64,000 nt of DNA from Euborellia annulipes. Taxonomy: Eukaryota > Arthropoda > Insecta > Dermaptera > Anisolabididae. Both the position numbers and the translations under genes were made by a program. A model generated the notes under the pieces. The model saw only the letters and a list, made by a program, of their open reading frames with translations, searched no databases and was not told the DNA's origin. Numbering within the stretch: position 1 is the first letter of the stretch; each line of letters begins with the position of its first letter. Where the stretch lies: contig JAKCPI010005405.1 of assembly GCA_023213315.1 (NCBI GenBank), forward strand, positions 1-64,000. Direction: 5' to 3'. Below, in pieces: positions 9,599-20,174 of the stretch.

Positions 9599-9606
9599 CT
9601 TGTTAG

Positions 9607-10412
9607 TCAAAATTGCTAATAATTTTGTTGGATTTTTTATATAAAAAAAATAGTCTTTATTTTGTGATCTCCGTCAAACACAAACCCACTCAGGTCTATA
9701 TATAGAAAAAAACTTGAAAAGGCAAAATAAAATCGTATATATTTTTTTTTGCACTTCCATTCATCCTTAATCAAATTATCTCGCTATTTACCTCTATAAT
9801 TTTATTAATGGTAGTCAATTTTTCTTTCTCGTTATATCGTTGGATCTATATTTTATTCTTATATCTTTCCATATCTTGACTTAATTTCTTTAACATCCGA
9901 ATTCCCTTCAAAGTTTTTGGCCTACTTGTTATAAATTTTTTTTTTTTAACGAGAAAATAAAACAAGAAAACGTGGTATGAGATGAGCTATAAGCGAATCG
10001 ATAAAAGTTCTAGATCCGGTATTGAAAAAATTCTATCTATAACTGCAATATAAAATTTTCCTCCATTTTTAGAATATTTATGACGTAGGCTATTATAGTG
10101 AAGAATTTATCGACAAAACACAATGAATTATTGTTATGAACCGCATTTAGATTATTATAGATGATAGACTGCAGAATGTGTCTATCCTCTTTATTCTGAG
10201 TTCTATTGCAAATTCGTCATTTAAATATTATTTTTAGAAACAACCAAAGGGATGACATTTCGGATATAGGTTAATTCCCTTTTCCTTTCTGAAAATAATC
10301 GAAGAAGAAGATAAAAATTTTGTTTTTGTATCAATAATTTATAGTTTATTTATATGAATCATATTAGTAAGGAAAATAACAAAAGTAACATAGTTGTGTC
10401 CTTGTTAAGAAG
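9607..10412. other. AT-rich, no recognised content
   Basis: No convincing ORF, inverted repeat or match elsewhere in the window. Confidence 0.4.
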
Positions 10413-11436
10413 AAAAATCTGGTGTGACTGGCGCACAGCACACACTTTCTCTTCCCTTCGGTAAGAGAAAGTTGCCTGTGCTGGCACCCAGATTTTTTGT
10501 GTCGAGATATATTTAGTTTCGATAGCACCTTAGTTTCAAACTTGCATTTTAAATGTTGACTGCTTCAAATAAACTATGGTTATTTTTCAAAATTTTAATC
10601 TCATATTTGGACATTTTATACACAATATAGAATCGTAAAGAAATACAAAATTTCATAAGAATTGGAAAAAAAAATTTTAAATGCCTAAAAAGTTCTAAAG
10701 GGGACCCCCTTTTGAATCGAAATTAACATACAAATCCCTATAGGAAATTAACATTGTTCCTATGCGAAGATAAGGTGGAAAGGGAATTTAAAAAGAGTAG
10801 AGAGAGACGATAATGTTTGCAAGTGAGAGAGAGACATATATGTTTTCTTTGAAACAATTAAAGACACAAATAAATTTTTAAAAAAATGGGAATTTAAATA
10901 ATAATTGATTTTTAATCTAATAAAAAGAAAAAGATTTAAATTCCGTTACCATGGCAACCATTTCTATCTTTCCTATGAAGAACAAGAGTAAAGTGGTCTT
11001 CAGAAGATTTCAACGGCAAAATGAGAATATACATTTTAAAGAGCATCTAAAAAATAATTGATTTTTTGAATTTTAAAAAAAATCCTTGGAGGGAATTTTG
11101 AGAAAATCGAAAAAAAACTGAAAAAGTACATCAGTAAAGTACTAGTACTTTTTGGCCGATTTTGTTCAAAAGCTTATTTTGAGCGTGTGGGAAGGTACCT
11201 AAGTTAAATATAAAATTTCAATCCGGTAGCTCAATTCCTTCATGCTAAAAATCTGTCCACACATACAGACACACACATACATACACACACACAGACCAAT
11301 TTGCGGGACCCACTTTTTTGGACTCAGGGGACCTCAAAACATGTATATCCATCAAAATCTCGACATCGAATTTTTGACATGATCAATACTTTCTCTCCTA
11401 TATATTTCATATATAGGCTAAGAGAAAAGTAAAAAA
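10413..11436 (+). mobile_element. F1 repeat, long variant, both hairpins
   Basis: The left hairpin (10413-10500) contains ACTTTCTCTTCCCTTCGGTAA. A long internal module follows (10567-10760, GGGGACCCCCTTTTGAATC), shared inverted with about 62140-62200. The standard body runs from 10940 to a right hairpin ending AAGAGAAAAGTAAAA. This is one of the few copies with both ends and the extra module, so it shows the long variant's structure. Confidence 0.75.
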
Positions 11437-11629
11437 TAGAGTTATAAAAATCAATGTAAACACTTTATAAATAAAATGAAAATATCTGATGTGACTGGTC
11501 GCACAGCACATAACTTTCTTACCTTCTGTAATAGAAAGTGGTATTCTATGCTTGTCACACCAGATTTTTGTGTCGACAGATTTAGTTCCTGGGTCTGCAT
11601 TTTTTTAAAGTCTTCTTAGGTCATATATA

Positions 11630-12153
11630 CGAGGGCAGGTCAATAAGTCCGTGACTTTTTGAATGAAACACAGGTTTTTGGATAAAAAATTATTTTATTT
11701 TTCAACGTTAGTCTCCTTTGAGCTCTATACACTTTGTCCAATGTTTCCCCAATTTTTTTTATCTCTTCCAAAAAATAAGATTTGTCGAGGGCATTGAATT
11801 GAGATGATTTCATCGTTGGAGTCAAATCTCTTTCCGCCGAGCCATTTTTTCAGGTTTGGAAACAAGAAATAGTCCTTCGGGGCTAAATCCGGAGAATAGG
11901 GCGGATGAGGGAGCAATTCGTATCCCAATTCATGGATTTTTGCCATGGAAACTGAAAATTCACTTTTTTCCATTTTCTTCTCAAATCACGAGGTAGTCTG
12001 CTATTAATGGATGTCAAACAAAAACTAAAAGACCCAGCTGGTTCAAATTTCGACAGGAGTCAGCTGATAGTTGCCTGCTGACAGGAGCAGTGTTGCCATT
12101 TCAGTTAAGAGGCGGGAAATTCAAAAAGTCACGGACTTATTGACCTGCCCTCG
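11630..12153 (-). mobile_element. internally deleted mariner, 524 bp, ends intact
   Basis: Inverted ends CGAGGGCAGGTCAATAAGTC and GACTTATTGACCTGCCCTCG lie between TA dinucleotides (11628-11629, 12154-12155). Only the 3' part of a transposase remains inside. The ends match each other across about 33 bp, so they could still be recognised by a transposase supplied elsewhere. Confidence 0.92.
11640..11973 (-). pseudogene. mariner transposase C-terminal fragment
   Basis: From 11973 leftward one frame reads ELGYELLPHPPYSPDLAP, then KDYFLFPNLKKWLGGKRF, the hallmark region around the third catalytic Asp of DD34D mariner transposases. A frameshift follows, and the C-terminus continues in another frame (ALDKSYFLEEIKKIGETLDK). 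The N-terminal helix-turn-helix and the first two catalytic Asp are deleted, so no active enzyme could be made. Confidence 0.9.
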
Positions 12154-12272
12154 TACTTTTTAACGACACAAATTATTTAACTCTGAGGTCCAGACACATT
12201 TATGTAAACCATTTGGAATCAGGGGGGCCAAATTTCTACCAAAATCTCAACATAGAATTTTTGACATGAATA

Positions 12273-13491
12273 CCAGAAATTCTAATTTGGTCACAAAGCA
12301 CGCCCTGTTCTATTATTCCTTTAATAATACAAATAATATAAATGCCATTTATTTAATTTTGTGCATTTATTTGTCCCCTATTTAAAAATAATAATAAATC
12401 CATTGATTGAATGAAATTATTACCCATATTTACATAAACATTGATTTAATAATAAAAGATTTCTCTATGCAAATAATTCCTTCATTGAACTTAAATTAAG
12501 CCATAGTTTAAAATTTGATTGAAAATTAAAGCAATTATAAGCTATTGAATAAAGTCTTGGAGGGAATCTACGCATGTGATATTATTCTATAGGGTGTTTC
12601 TTAAACACTAGCCCTTTAGACGTTAAGATTAATAGAAAATTATTAATTATAGGGAATCGTTGACGCCTTCATGTTTTGAATGTCATAGGTCGTTGCTTAT
12701 TCCCAGAATTAATCTGATAACGTTTAGGGGCTATAATTTTCTTTAGATATTTGCTCATTCATCTATTTATTATAATTACTCAATTTAACCACTCATCTAT
12801 TTGGTTTATTTAAATTTGTCCTTGAAAGTTTAAAATTTCTGCGATAGAAAATAATTATTTTTTGGGATATTATTTTTAGCAACCGACCGCAAGTTTGGGT
12901 TACGGTTTCGGCCAAAAATCCTGGCTGGTTTCGGCCGAAACCTGAATTTGAAAAGATGGGATGAGACTCGTATACTAAAAAACTTTTCGAATCAAAGGCC
13001 ATATCTCGTTTCTCGTTTAAATCTTTAAATGAATAAATTTGTTGGAAAATTTAGTGTTGAGTCTAGGCCAGTGGTAGCCAGTGCCAAACCGCCTTTAACA
13101 TTTTTTTCTTCCCGCGATCACCCTTTTACGAAATATATTTATTTTATTTTTTTCACACCAAGATGTCTATAATGGGTCTAAATCTACAATAATATGGGGA
13201 TATATAATTTTATATGGAGCCCACAGAGTTATGATGCATTAAGTGACCCCCAAGGTCATTTGGGTTGCCCCTCCAGGTCCTATGAAAATCAACAATGTCT
13301 ATATAAAAAGTGAGTGGTCATTGTAATAATTTCATTTTTATAAATGACGTTTTGAGCTGCTATTCTTCAGGACTAACAAGTAGTTATTGACATTTTTTAG
13401 TTTTGGTAGAGTAACAGGTGTTAGGAAAACAAACCTTATCAGATGTTTAACATGTAATCATTTAAGAATTGTTTCTTTGGCTCTATTTATT
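12273..13491. other. AT-rich flank with two repeat fragments
   Basis: 12878-12955 holds a fragment of the TTTCGG-rich element found whole at 63564-63886 (GTTACGGTTTCGGCCAAAAA). 13071-13290 is less AT-rich (CCAGTGGTAGCCAGTGCC ... GGTTGCCCCTCCAGG) and may be a hAT-like remnant, but no duplication supports that. Nothing else recognised. Confidence 0.4.
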
Positions 13492-13495
13492 TTAA

Positions 13496-13889
13496 GGTGC
13501 GCGTCTCGGGGTGCTAATTTTGGGAGATTCCAGCGGTCACAATTTTGAAGCTATCGACCTCAAATTTTTTTAAAATTAAAGCTATATAAAATATCTACAA
13601 CTTATAGGAGCCCTTTTTTTGATTTTCGAAAAAAAAAAATTTTTTTTAGATTAATCACATTAAATAGAAGATATTTTTGAAAAATTCGGTCTATATCTTA
13701 TAGATAATTAAATTAGTAATCATTTTGTTAAAAAATAATTAATTTTTTGCCTTTAATTAATTAGCTGGAATCTTTCAAATCAAATGGAATAAAACGCTTG
13801 TTTCCTACGGGGAGAACTAACGCCATCTCTTGCCGCCTAGAGTAACTAGTTTCTCATTCGGCGTTTAACGGTTTTTCGAGACGCGCACC
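13496..13889. mobile_element. piggyBac-like MITE, 394 bp
   Basis: The element lies between TTAA at 13492-13495 and 13890-13893, with 13-bp inverted ends GGTGCGCGTCTCG and CGAGACGCGCACC. TTAA duplication is typical of piggyBac-type transposons. There is no ORF. A right-end fragment with the same TTAA boundary occurs at 41128-41187. The superfamily is inferred from the target site only. Confidence 0.65.
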
Positions 13890-13937
13890 TTAACTAATAT
13901 AATTGTGGAACGTCCCCCGGTAGCCATCAGTCCAATG

Positions 13938-14190
13938 TATCATCTATTGCAATAGTATTGAGACTAAAGCCCGGTAGTTAGGCAGCCCAAATGGCACACG
14001 AACACTAAAGCTTTCTTGTCCTGTGAGAAATACCTTTTTCAATGCAGACAATAAGCGAAACGGCCTTTTTTTTAACAAAAACCGCCTATTTCCTGAATAT
14101 TTCTCACATAGACAAAGCTTTAGCGTGCATGTGCCATTTGGGCTGCCTAACTACCGGACTTTAGACTCAATACTATTGCAATAGATGATA
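13938..14190. mobile_element. MITE-B, 253-bp foldback element
   Basis: The first 25 bases (TATCATCTATTGCAATAGTA...) are the exact reverse complement of the last 25, and the arms remain complementary for about 100 bp, including GGTAGTTAGGCAGCCCAAAT. Terminal TA fits a Tc1/mariner-like target. Half copies occur next to MITE-A at 1472 and 15944. Confidence 0.75.
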
Positions 14191-14299
14191 TATTAAATAT
14201 GAAAGAAATATGTTAAACCCCTATATGAATACAGTAACCGAGAGAGGGATAATTAAAAAAAAAAAACTAATTTTATTTCTTTGTTATACTTGTTATGAA

Positions 14300-14530
14300 A
14301 ATACGTTTTTCGTTTCGGTCCCTAAATCGTTGAGGTGCGTGGGTTTGGTGACATTTAATTATCTGGAAAAATTAAGGCAAATATTTATTGATGGGCCGGG
14401 AATAATTTGGGCTGACACTTCTAAGAATAGCACAAAATTTGTTGATTGGTTTGCATACTGTCTAGGCGTATTTAATTATTTTTTAATAATTCGTTTCGTA
14501 TTAAAAACTAAAAAGCTAATTAATAAAAAA
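14300..14530 (+). pseudogene. possible eroded amino-acid transporter exon
   Basis: Within an unusually long open frame for this DNA (14210-14575, 121 codons), residues after about 30 read VPKSLRCVGLVTFNYLEK, QIFIDGPGIIWADTSK, KFVDWFAYCLGVFNYFLI. The F..GP...(W/A)..(S)..(V).(W)F pattern followed by a hydrophobic stretch recalls SLC36-type amino-acid transporters. No clean acceptor or donor is present, so a dead fragment is more likely than a live exon. The identification rests on motif resemblance alone. Confidence 0.25.
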
Positions 14531-14535
14531 GAAAT

Positions 14536-14648
14536 TATCCAAGGGATGATGCTTAGGCCTGACAGAGAAAATTAAAAATTTTGTTTTTTTGTGTTGGCTG
14601 CCTAAGCATCATCCCTTGAATACATACACATCAGCCATATCCAGTTAT
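14536..14648 (+). mobile_element. short palindromic retroelement, 113 bp
   Basis: Flanked by AAAAAGAAAT at 14526-14535 and 14649-14658. It begins CCAAGGGATGATGCTTAGGC and contains the inverted GCCTAAGCATCATCCCTTG, then AATACATACACATCAGCC. A second copy at 46020-46190 has its own 13-bp duplication. The layout (foldback head, fixed tail, 10-13 bp duplication) suggests mobilisation by reverse transcription. Confidence 0.6.
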
Positions 14649-14658
14649 AAAAAGAAAT

Positions 14659-15409
14659 CAACTCCTTTTTCACAACAAAAGGGCATTGACAATGTATTAT
14701 ATAACCTCTGAAACAAATAGCATGCAAGTATGTTTTAATTTTGTGGGAAGGGAGATTATTTTTGATATAGAGGTTAGCTAGTTGATTATTCACGTATAGG
14801 CCTACATCTTTTATTTCTATTTACTGACGTGAAGATAGGCCTAATTAAATCTAAATTCATTATTAAAAATCGAAAAAATTAATTTGAATTTGATTGAAAT
14901 TATCATCTAATTAAATAACACAAGATCAAGTTTGAAATTTAACTGTTTTTTATTTATCTAAAATTAACTGATAATTTAATTAAATTTAAGAATGTTCCAA
15001 CTAGTGCCAACGGTGAATTCTTTATATTATATATAAAAAAAAATTGATATTCTTTGTTTTTTAAATATATCTACCTTTTTGTTTTTTTAATGATAATCAA
15101 TCAATCAAAGTTTTGGAGGAATCAATTTTGTTTGGTCTTTTTCGGAGAAATAAACAAAAGGTATAACATAAAAGAGATTCTATATTAAATCAATATATAT
15201 TTTTTTAGCGATTTTATTAAAGAAAAATTAGCTGTATTAGCTGGACCTATAAGTGAAGTTGCTCAAATGTTAATATTGCTTCTAGCACTTATAATTTAAT
15301 GGAGAGGAAATTATTTGTGAGCTTAGTTTTTTTTGTATCCAACTCAATTTTTATTTTTTCTTCTTTCGAATTGTCTTATTCCACGAACCCTTTTTAACCT
15401 TTTTTGTTT
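14659..15409. other. AT-rich, nothing recognised
   Basis: No domain, duplication or splice pattern was found. Confidence 0.4.
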
Positions 15410-15914
15410 AAAATCTGCGTGTGACTGGTCGCAAAGCACAGAACTTTCTCTTACCCTTCGGCAAAAGAAAGTTGTGTTCTGTGCTTGTAACACCAGATTT
15501 TTTGTGTCGACATATATTTCGTTTCCACAGTAGGGTACATTCGATTTTTAAGATGTAAAATTTATAAGTAGGAAAATATTACCATAGCAACCATTTCTCC
15601 TAACTTTCCTATGAAGTACAAGAGTAAAGTGGTCTTCAGAAAATTTCAATGGAAAAATGAGAAGATACATTTTAAAGACCATCTAAAAAATAATTGATTT
15701 TTGAATTTTAATCAAAATCGTTAGAACGAATTTTGAGAAAATAACTGAAAAACACACACAGAGACAGACCATGTCGCGAAAACCACTTTTTTGGATTCAG
15801 GGGACCTCAAAACGTGTATATCCATCAAAATTTCGACATCGAATTTTTGACATGAATCCAATATTTTCTGGCTCTATTTATTAACATACATAGTGGTAAA
15901 AGAAAGTAAAAAGG
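15410..15914 (+). mobile_element. F1 repeat with internal deletion, both hairpins
   Basis: The left hairpin (15410-15505) has the cTTCGg loop in CTTACCCTTCGGCAAAAG. The body jumps from GAGAAAATAACTGAAAA to the ACACAGAGACAGACC segment, so the AGTACTAGTAC core is lost. The right hairpin ends GGTAAAAGAAAGTAAAA. Confidence 0.75.
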
Positions 15915-15943
15915 GTCGATCGGGTTATTGTTTGCTTAGAAAA

Positions 15944-16238
15944 AGGTATTTCTCACAAAGACAAGAAAGCATTAGTGTGCGTGTGTCATTTGGGCTGCCT
16001 AACTACCCGGCTTTAGTCTCAATCCTATTGTAATAGATGGTAAAATATTAAGTCCACCCATGCGTTTTCTACTTGTGATTATTTTATTATTTTTAAAAAA
16101 ATATTATATAACTTAGGCCTATTTTTTAATGGAAACTTTCATGGTTCAAAATTTTCAATAAAGATTTTAATTTTCTTTCTATATGAAATCATCACAAGAA
16201 GAAAACGCATCGGTGGGACTAAACTTTGGCGCTCACTG
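15944..16238. mobile_element. half MITE-B joined to MITE-A (second composite)
   Basis: 15944-16040 matches the right half of MITE-B and ends ..AATAGATGG-TA. MITE-A follows from 16043 (lacking its first dozen bases) to CTCACTG at 16238, then TA. The junction is the same as at 1552/1555, 14.5 kb away. Confidence 0.6.
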
Positions 16239-17364
16239 TACATTGAGCCCAAAGATGAATAGAAGTGTGGATGAGACCACGAACATGTTTGCAAATCCGG
16301 GGGAGGGGGGGGGGAAAAAACAGAAGTAGCCCTTCGCTTGTCGGGTTTTTTTCCAACATCAACATTTTGAGAGTATTTTTTTTTTTTTTTGGTGGCAGCG
16401 AAAAAAAAATATACTTATATCTTATTCAAATAAATAGAACATGAAAATTATTTCTCAAAGAGAATGCTCGCGAACGTGTTTGCAGGTATCGACCAGGCCA
16501 CAAACAAAACCTAGGATGCGAACGCAACTTTCTTGTTTGCAAATAAGTACATAAACAAATTCCTTGTTAAGTTTGCGGAAATGAATGTCAAATTTCCTGT
16601 GTTCTGATTGATATTTCTTTTCAAAACTTTAAGCTTGAAAGGGATGAAAAGCCCAAACCTGCGATCATGTTCTCAAACATTCCTACAAAAAGAAAATGGT
16701 GGATCTCCGCGAACGGGTGGAATTTGCAAATTCGCACGCACTAAGTTTTGAAAAAATTAGTGTCTCTTCTACGGAAGGTGGATATTATTAAAATTAAAAA
16801 AAAAAAAAAAAAAACTCCATTGGAATCTATATTAAAGTAACTCTAAATTTTTTTTTTTTTATTTAGTTCAAATTCTTTTTTTTGTTTTAGTTTATAATTT
16901 ATCGATTTCCTTTGTGACCTTCATTCGGCCTTCTCTTTTCTTGATTCTCAAATATTTTATTTTTAAATTTCTCTTTTTCTATTTAAAGCCAAGATTCAAT
17001 TTTAAATGATGGGGATTAAAAATATTTACAAACTAAATCTTTTGCTTTTAGAGCTTTTTTCCTTTTGTATTCTCCTGCTTTTTAATCTTTTATCATTTTT
17101 CATTAAAATCATCTTAGTTTTTTTTTTGCTTGATATTTATAAAATGTATTAACTTGAATTTATATATTTTATACAGTATATCATTTTATTATTACGTCAT
17201 AATAAAATTACCGAGGGGCTTTATTATTTAATGCAAAAAAATGATGGTAGTTTTTTTTTTTTTAATTAATGATATAAAATAAAATTATAATTTATTGAGC
17301 TATAATTTTTGATGCTTTTATTAAAATGAATGAAACCCGGTGATTCAAAAATGATATTGACTTA
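16239..17364. other. mixed low-complexity DNA, no gene
   Basis: Includes a G-run near 16298-16312, poly-T near 16378, poly-A/T near 16800-16860, and a less AT-rich part (16440-16760) with GCGAACGTGTTTGC and CTCGCGAAC-like words. Nothing could be tied to a family. Confidence 0.35.
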
Positions 17365-17640
17365 GGAAATTTTACCGTTAGAGCCAATTTTGAAAAAACT
17401 AAAGTATTACTGTTTTTTTATTTTACTTATTTTTTTTAAAAGCCCCTCAAAGGGATAACTAACTTAAAAATAAAATTTCAACCTCGTAGCCCCCTCTGGC
17501 TTTATTTAGTATACACTGTGCCACCATTTTGCTCGAGCCACTTTTTTTGGATTCAGGGGGGCCTCCAAACGTGTATTTCAATCAAAATCTCGACATCGAA
17601 TTTTTGATATGAATCCAACCAATACTACTTTCTGTCTATA
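17365..17640 (+). mobile_element. F1 right-body remnant
   Basis: Retains TTAACTTAAAAATAAAATTT, CACTTTTTTTGGATTCAGGG and ATCTCGACATCGAATTTTTG. The right hairpin is decayed. Confidence 0.55.
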
Positions 17641-17649
17641 CTAGCCATA

Positions 17650-17935
17650 TTATTATTAAAGAGCTAGTTTATATTTCTCTTTATTGTCACGACGTTTTGG
17701 TCGCATATGACCCTCTTCAGAGTCAGTTGGACAGAGAAAGAAATCATTCTCTGTCCATGATATTAACATGGTTGAGCCATCTACATTTCCCCCATTATAA
17801 CTTTGCGAGGAAATATATTTTCAGACATTAACCTGGCCCGAAGATGGGTCCAATATGCGACCGATACGTCGGCCCTGGTTTTGATAATAAATGAAATATA
17901 AACTAGCTGTTTTGCTCATTCTTTCTACCCATAAT
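17650..17935. mobile_element. hammerhead palindrome, both cores mutated
   Basis: Arms GCTAGTTTATATTTC (17665) and GAAATATAAACTAGCTG (17897) are inverted copies. The minus-strand core (17692-17717) has CTGAAGA but AAAAC. The plus-strand core (17838-17870) has CCCGAAGA and GATAC. Stem II is preserved in both (GGTC/GACC), so the structure outlived the catalytic bases. Confidence 0.55.
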
Positions 17936-18357
17936 AAATAAATCGTAAATTATTTTTTACTTTTTTTTTTTTTTTTTTCTCAATTTTAAAAAATCACGCT
18001 TCCTTGTAATTGAAAAATTCAAGAAATTCCGATTTTTCATCACCATGTACACTAGCGTTCCTAGCGTACAAACAGAGAAACTCACTGACTTATAGGGTTT
18101 CTCAAATATTCTTTTTCCACCAAACTGCTTAATACAGCCAGGAATTATGTTTTTTTTTTTTTTATCAAAAAATGAGTCTTCAACATTTGCTCAGGGGCGC
18201 CCATCTTGTGGATGGCGACCACAAGCTACCCGAGCTGGGACTGGCAGTCCTTCTATTCTTTACATGTCTGTCCCTTCCTTCTATATTTTCAATAGGCGTC
18301 AGACCGTGCGACGGGCCGGCCTGTTCTATTTCTTCCTGTCGCAAAAAACCCATTTTG

Positions 18358-18513
18358 AAGAGTAGTTGTGTGTACAACATAAAAATATTCATCTATCATT
18401 CAACAATTAATTCGTCCTGAAGATGGGAGCGATGCGTTCCCGAAACGTAGACGAAATAATATAAAGGTTTTTTTATTTTCGCTGGCTGCCCTACTCATTG
18501 AGTTCCTTTATTC
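18358..18513 (+). mobile_element. 156-bp hammerhead insert with 14-bp duplication
   Basis: AAAAACCCATTTTG flanks it at 18344-18357 and 18514-18527. The interrupted element resumes cleanly after the second copy, and the copy at 6712-6990 gives an uninterrupted reference. The insert holds a single plus-strand hammerhead near its middle and a CGCTGGCTGCCCTACTCATT tail, and no ORF. Confidence 0.75.
18417..18446 (+). ncRNA. hammerhead ribozyme core, looks complete
   Basis: CTGAAGA at 18417-18423, stem II GGGA/TCCC around GCGATGCGT, and GAAAC at 18442-18446. TTCGTC before the core is complementary to GACGAA after it, giving a 6-bp closing stem. The expected cleavage triplet is GTA here where other copies have GTC. 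Confidence 0.7.
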
Positions 18514-18606
18514 AAAAACCCATTTTGCTTACCCCTTTTACCGCCGACCCCGCACCGCGGGAATAATAATAAAGGCGAAGAAAGTAGAAGAATGAGTCTT
18601 CAACAT

Positions 18607-19623
18607 AGCAATCGATATTTTACAAAAACTCATTTTCGCCCATAATGTAACTTGTGGGATTCCTCAAAAAACTGATTCAAATGCAGACTACACCCTCTGA
18701 ACCGTATTACGTACTGGCTCATATTACGCCCACTACGCTACTTTTTATTTTGCTAACATATCGTAACGAACCTTGCTTTTTATTTTAAATCCTCCTATTA
18801 ATTAATTATTTTACTAATGGATGCATGAATTAGTTCATTTTTGTTTGCTCTAAGGTGACCAACCACTAATGAATTTTTCCACTAATTTCATTATTGTGTG
18901 ATTCCTCTTTCCAAGAGCCTCCTTTTTTTATGAATTAGCATTTTCATAATCTTTTTATTTATTAGAGATTCATAAATTAATTAATTAATCAAACGTTTTA
19001 GTTTCAAAGAGAATAGGATCTGCCCCACGGACATGACGCAATTACAACAACAGTAATTACTCGGATAACTACCTATATATGAAGCATTTGCTTTGTATTT
19101 CTCATTAAAATAAACACTATTGATCATTGCATATCTCTCTCTCTCTCTCTCTCGCTCTGACCAGGAAAAGGGATGCTCTAATGCAAAGGTTTATTAGGTA
19201 CATATTATATAATCAATGCCTAATTTTTTAACTGGCCATTGAATATAATTATGTCCAATTTAATGTTCTAAGGCGTAAATTAAAACAATCATACGAAGAA
19301 CATAGTAATTATTTTATCCACAGAAAAAGAACCCTCCAATATTCTTGCGTTTTTTTAAGCTTTTATTTAAGTAAAGTTTTTAAGACCTTGAGATGAGCTA
19401 GAAGTCTGAAATTTCGTTTTCTGGGTAATTTCAAATAACAGCACATTATATTAAAATTAGAACAAACTACTCCAAACTAATCTGGTACTTTATTTGAAGC
19501 CCTCAGCGAATTAGTCTATTTTGAAAAGTCTTCCCGATGGGCTAGAGATCTGAAACTTGATATTTATGGGCTATTCTCCTTTTTTGAATATCACTAATAA
19601 AAAGACTAAAAAGTTTAAAATAT
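18607..19623. other. apparently single-copy AT-rich DNA
   Basis: 18960-19110 contains clustered TTAATTAATTAATCAAACG, CCCCACGGACATGACGCAAT and AACAACAGTAATTACTCGG, reminiscent of homeodomain and bZIP-like site clusters. 19133-19155 is a (CT)n microsatellite. No exon is convincing. Confidence 0.3.
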
Positions 19624-20000
19624 ATTTTACTTTCTCTTTCCTCTATATATGTTAATATATAGAGAGAGAAAGTATTATTCATGTCAAAAATTCTATGTCG
19701 AGATTTTGATGGATATACACGTTTTGAGGTCACCTGAATCCAAAAAAGTGGTTTTCGCGACATGGTCTGTCTGTGTGTCTGTATTCAATTTTAAGCATGA
19801 AGGAATTGAGCTCTGAGGCTATTTTATATCCCTGAAGCGAGAAAATGAGCTTTTGAACAAAATCCGCCAAAGAGTACTAGTACTTTACTGAAGTACTTTT
19901 TCAGTTTTTTTTTTTATTCTCTCAAAATTCTCTCGATTTTGATTTATTAAAATTCATAAATAAATTATTTTTTAGATTCTCTTTCAAATTTATATTTTCA
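19624..20000 (-). mobile_element. F1 repeat, right half, reverse
   Basis: The right hairpin is well kept (TTTTACTTTCTCTTTCC ... AGAGAGAAAGTATT). The body continues through the core AGTACTAGTACTTTACTGA and stops near the AGATTCTCTTTCAAATTTAT block. Confidence 0.7.
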
Positions 20001-20034
20001 TAAAAAAAAAAGAGAAATAATTTCATTTTTGTTC

Positions 20035-20174
20035 TTAAAATTGTTGAATATTTATGACTTAAAATAAAAGAGTGGGGCGCTCATTGATAGCTTAAGAAAT
20101 TGTCTATTCTTAGACCTCCCTCGGAGCGCCCCACGCTTTTATTTTAAGTCATAAATATTCAAAAATTTTAACAA
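20035..20174. repeat. 140-bp foldback with about 47-bp arms
   Basis: The left arm (20035-20081, GAATATTTATGACTTAAAAT..GTGGGGCGCT) is nearly the perfect reverse complement of the right arm (20125-20174). The spacer is about 43 bases. I find no target duplication or second copy, so a transcribed hairpin precursor or a single MITE are both possible. Confidence 0.6.

Larger units (their letters stand above)
11601..12216 (-). mobile_element. tRNA-SINE fragment split by mariner
   Basis: Reverse SINE segments AAAGTCTTCTTAGGTCATATA (to 11629) and CTTTTTAACGA...GGTCCAGACACATTTATG...CCATTTGG (12156-12216) are continuous once the mariner is removed. The tRNA-like head is missing. Confidence 0.55.
11481..12272 (+). 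mobile_element. F1 remnant split by SINE and mariner
   Basis: The left hairpin (11481-11575, ATCTGATGTGACTGGTCGCA ... TGTCACACCAGATTTTT) is followed by SINE sequence. F1 right-body sequence reappears from about 12217 (CAGGGGGGCCAAATTTCTACC, ATAGAATTTTTGACATGAAT). The order of insertion reads F1, then SINE, then mariner. Confidence 0.6.
18187..18590 (+). mobile_element. GC-rich short retroelement (type 2) with 16-bp duplication
   Basis: AATGAGTCTTCAACAT occurs at 18171-18186 and again at 18591-18606. Without the later hammerhead insert the element is about 234 bp: a GC-rich head (CAGGGGCGCCCATCTTGTGG), the GCGTCAGACCGTGCGACGGG block, and a 3' end with AATAATAATAAAGG. A long perfect duplication and an A-rich repeat tail fit target-primed reverse transcription. 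Confidence 0.7.
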
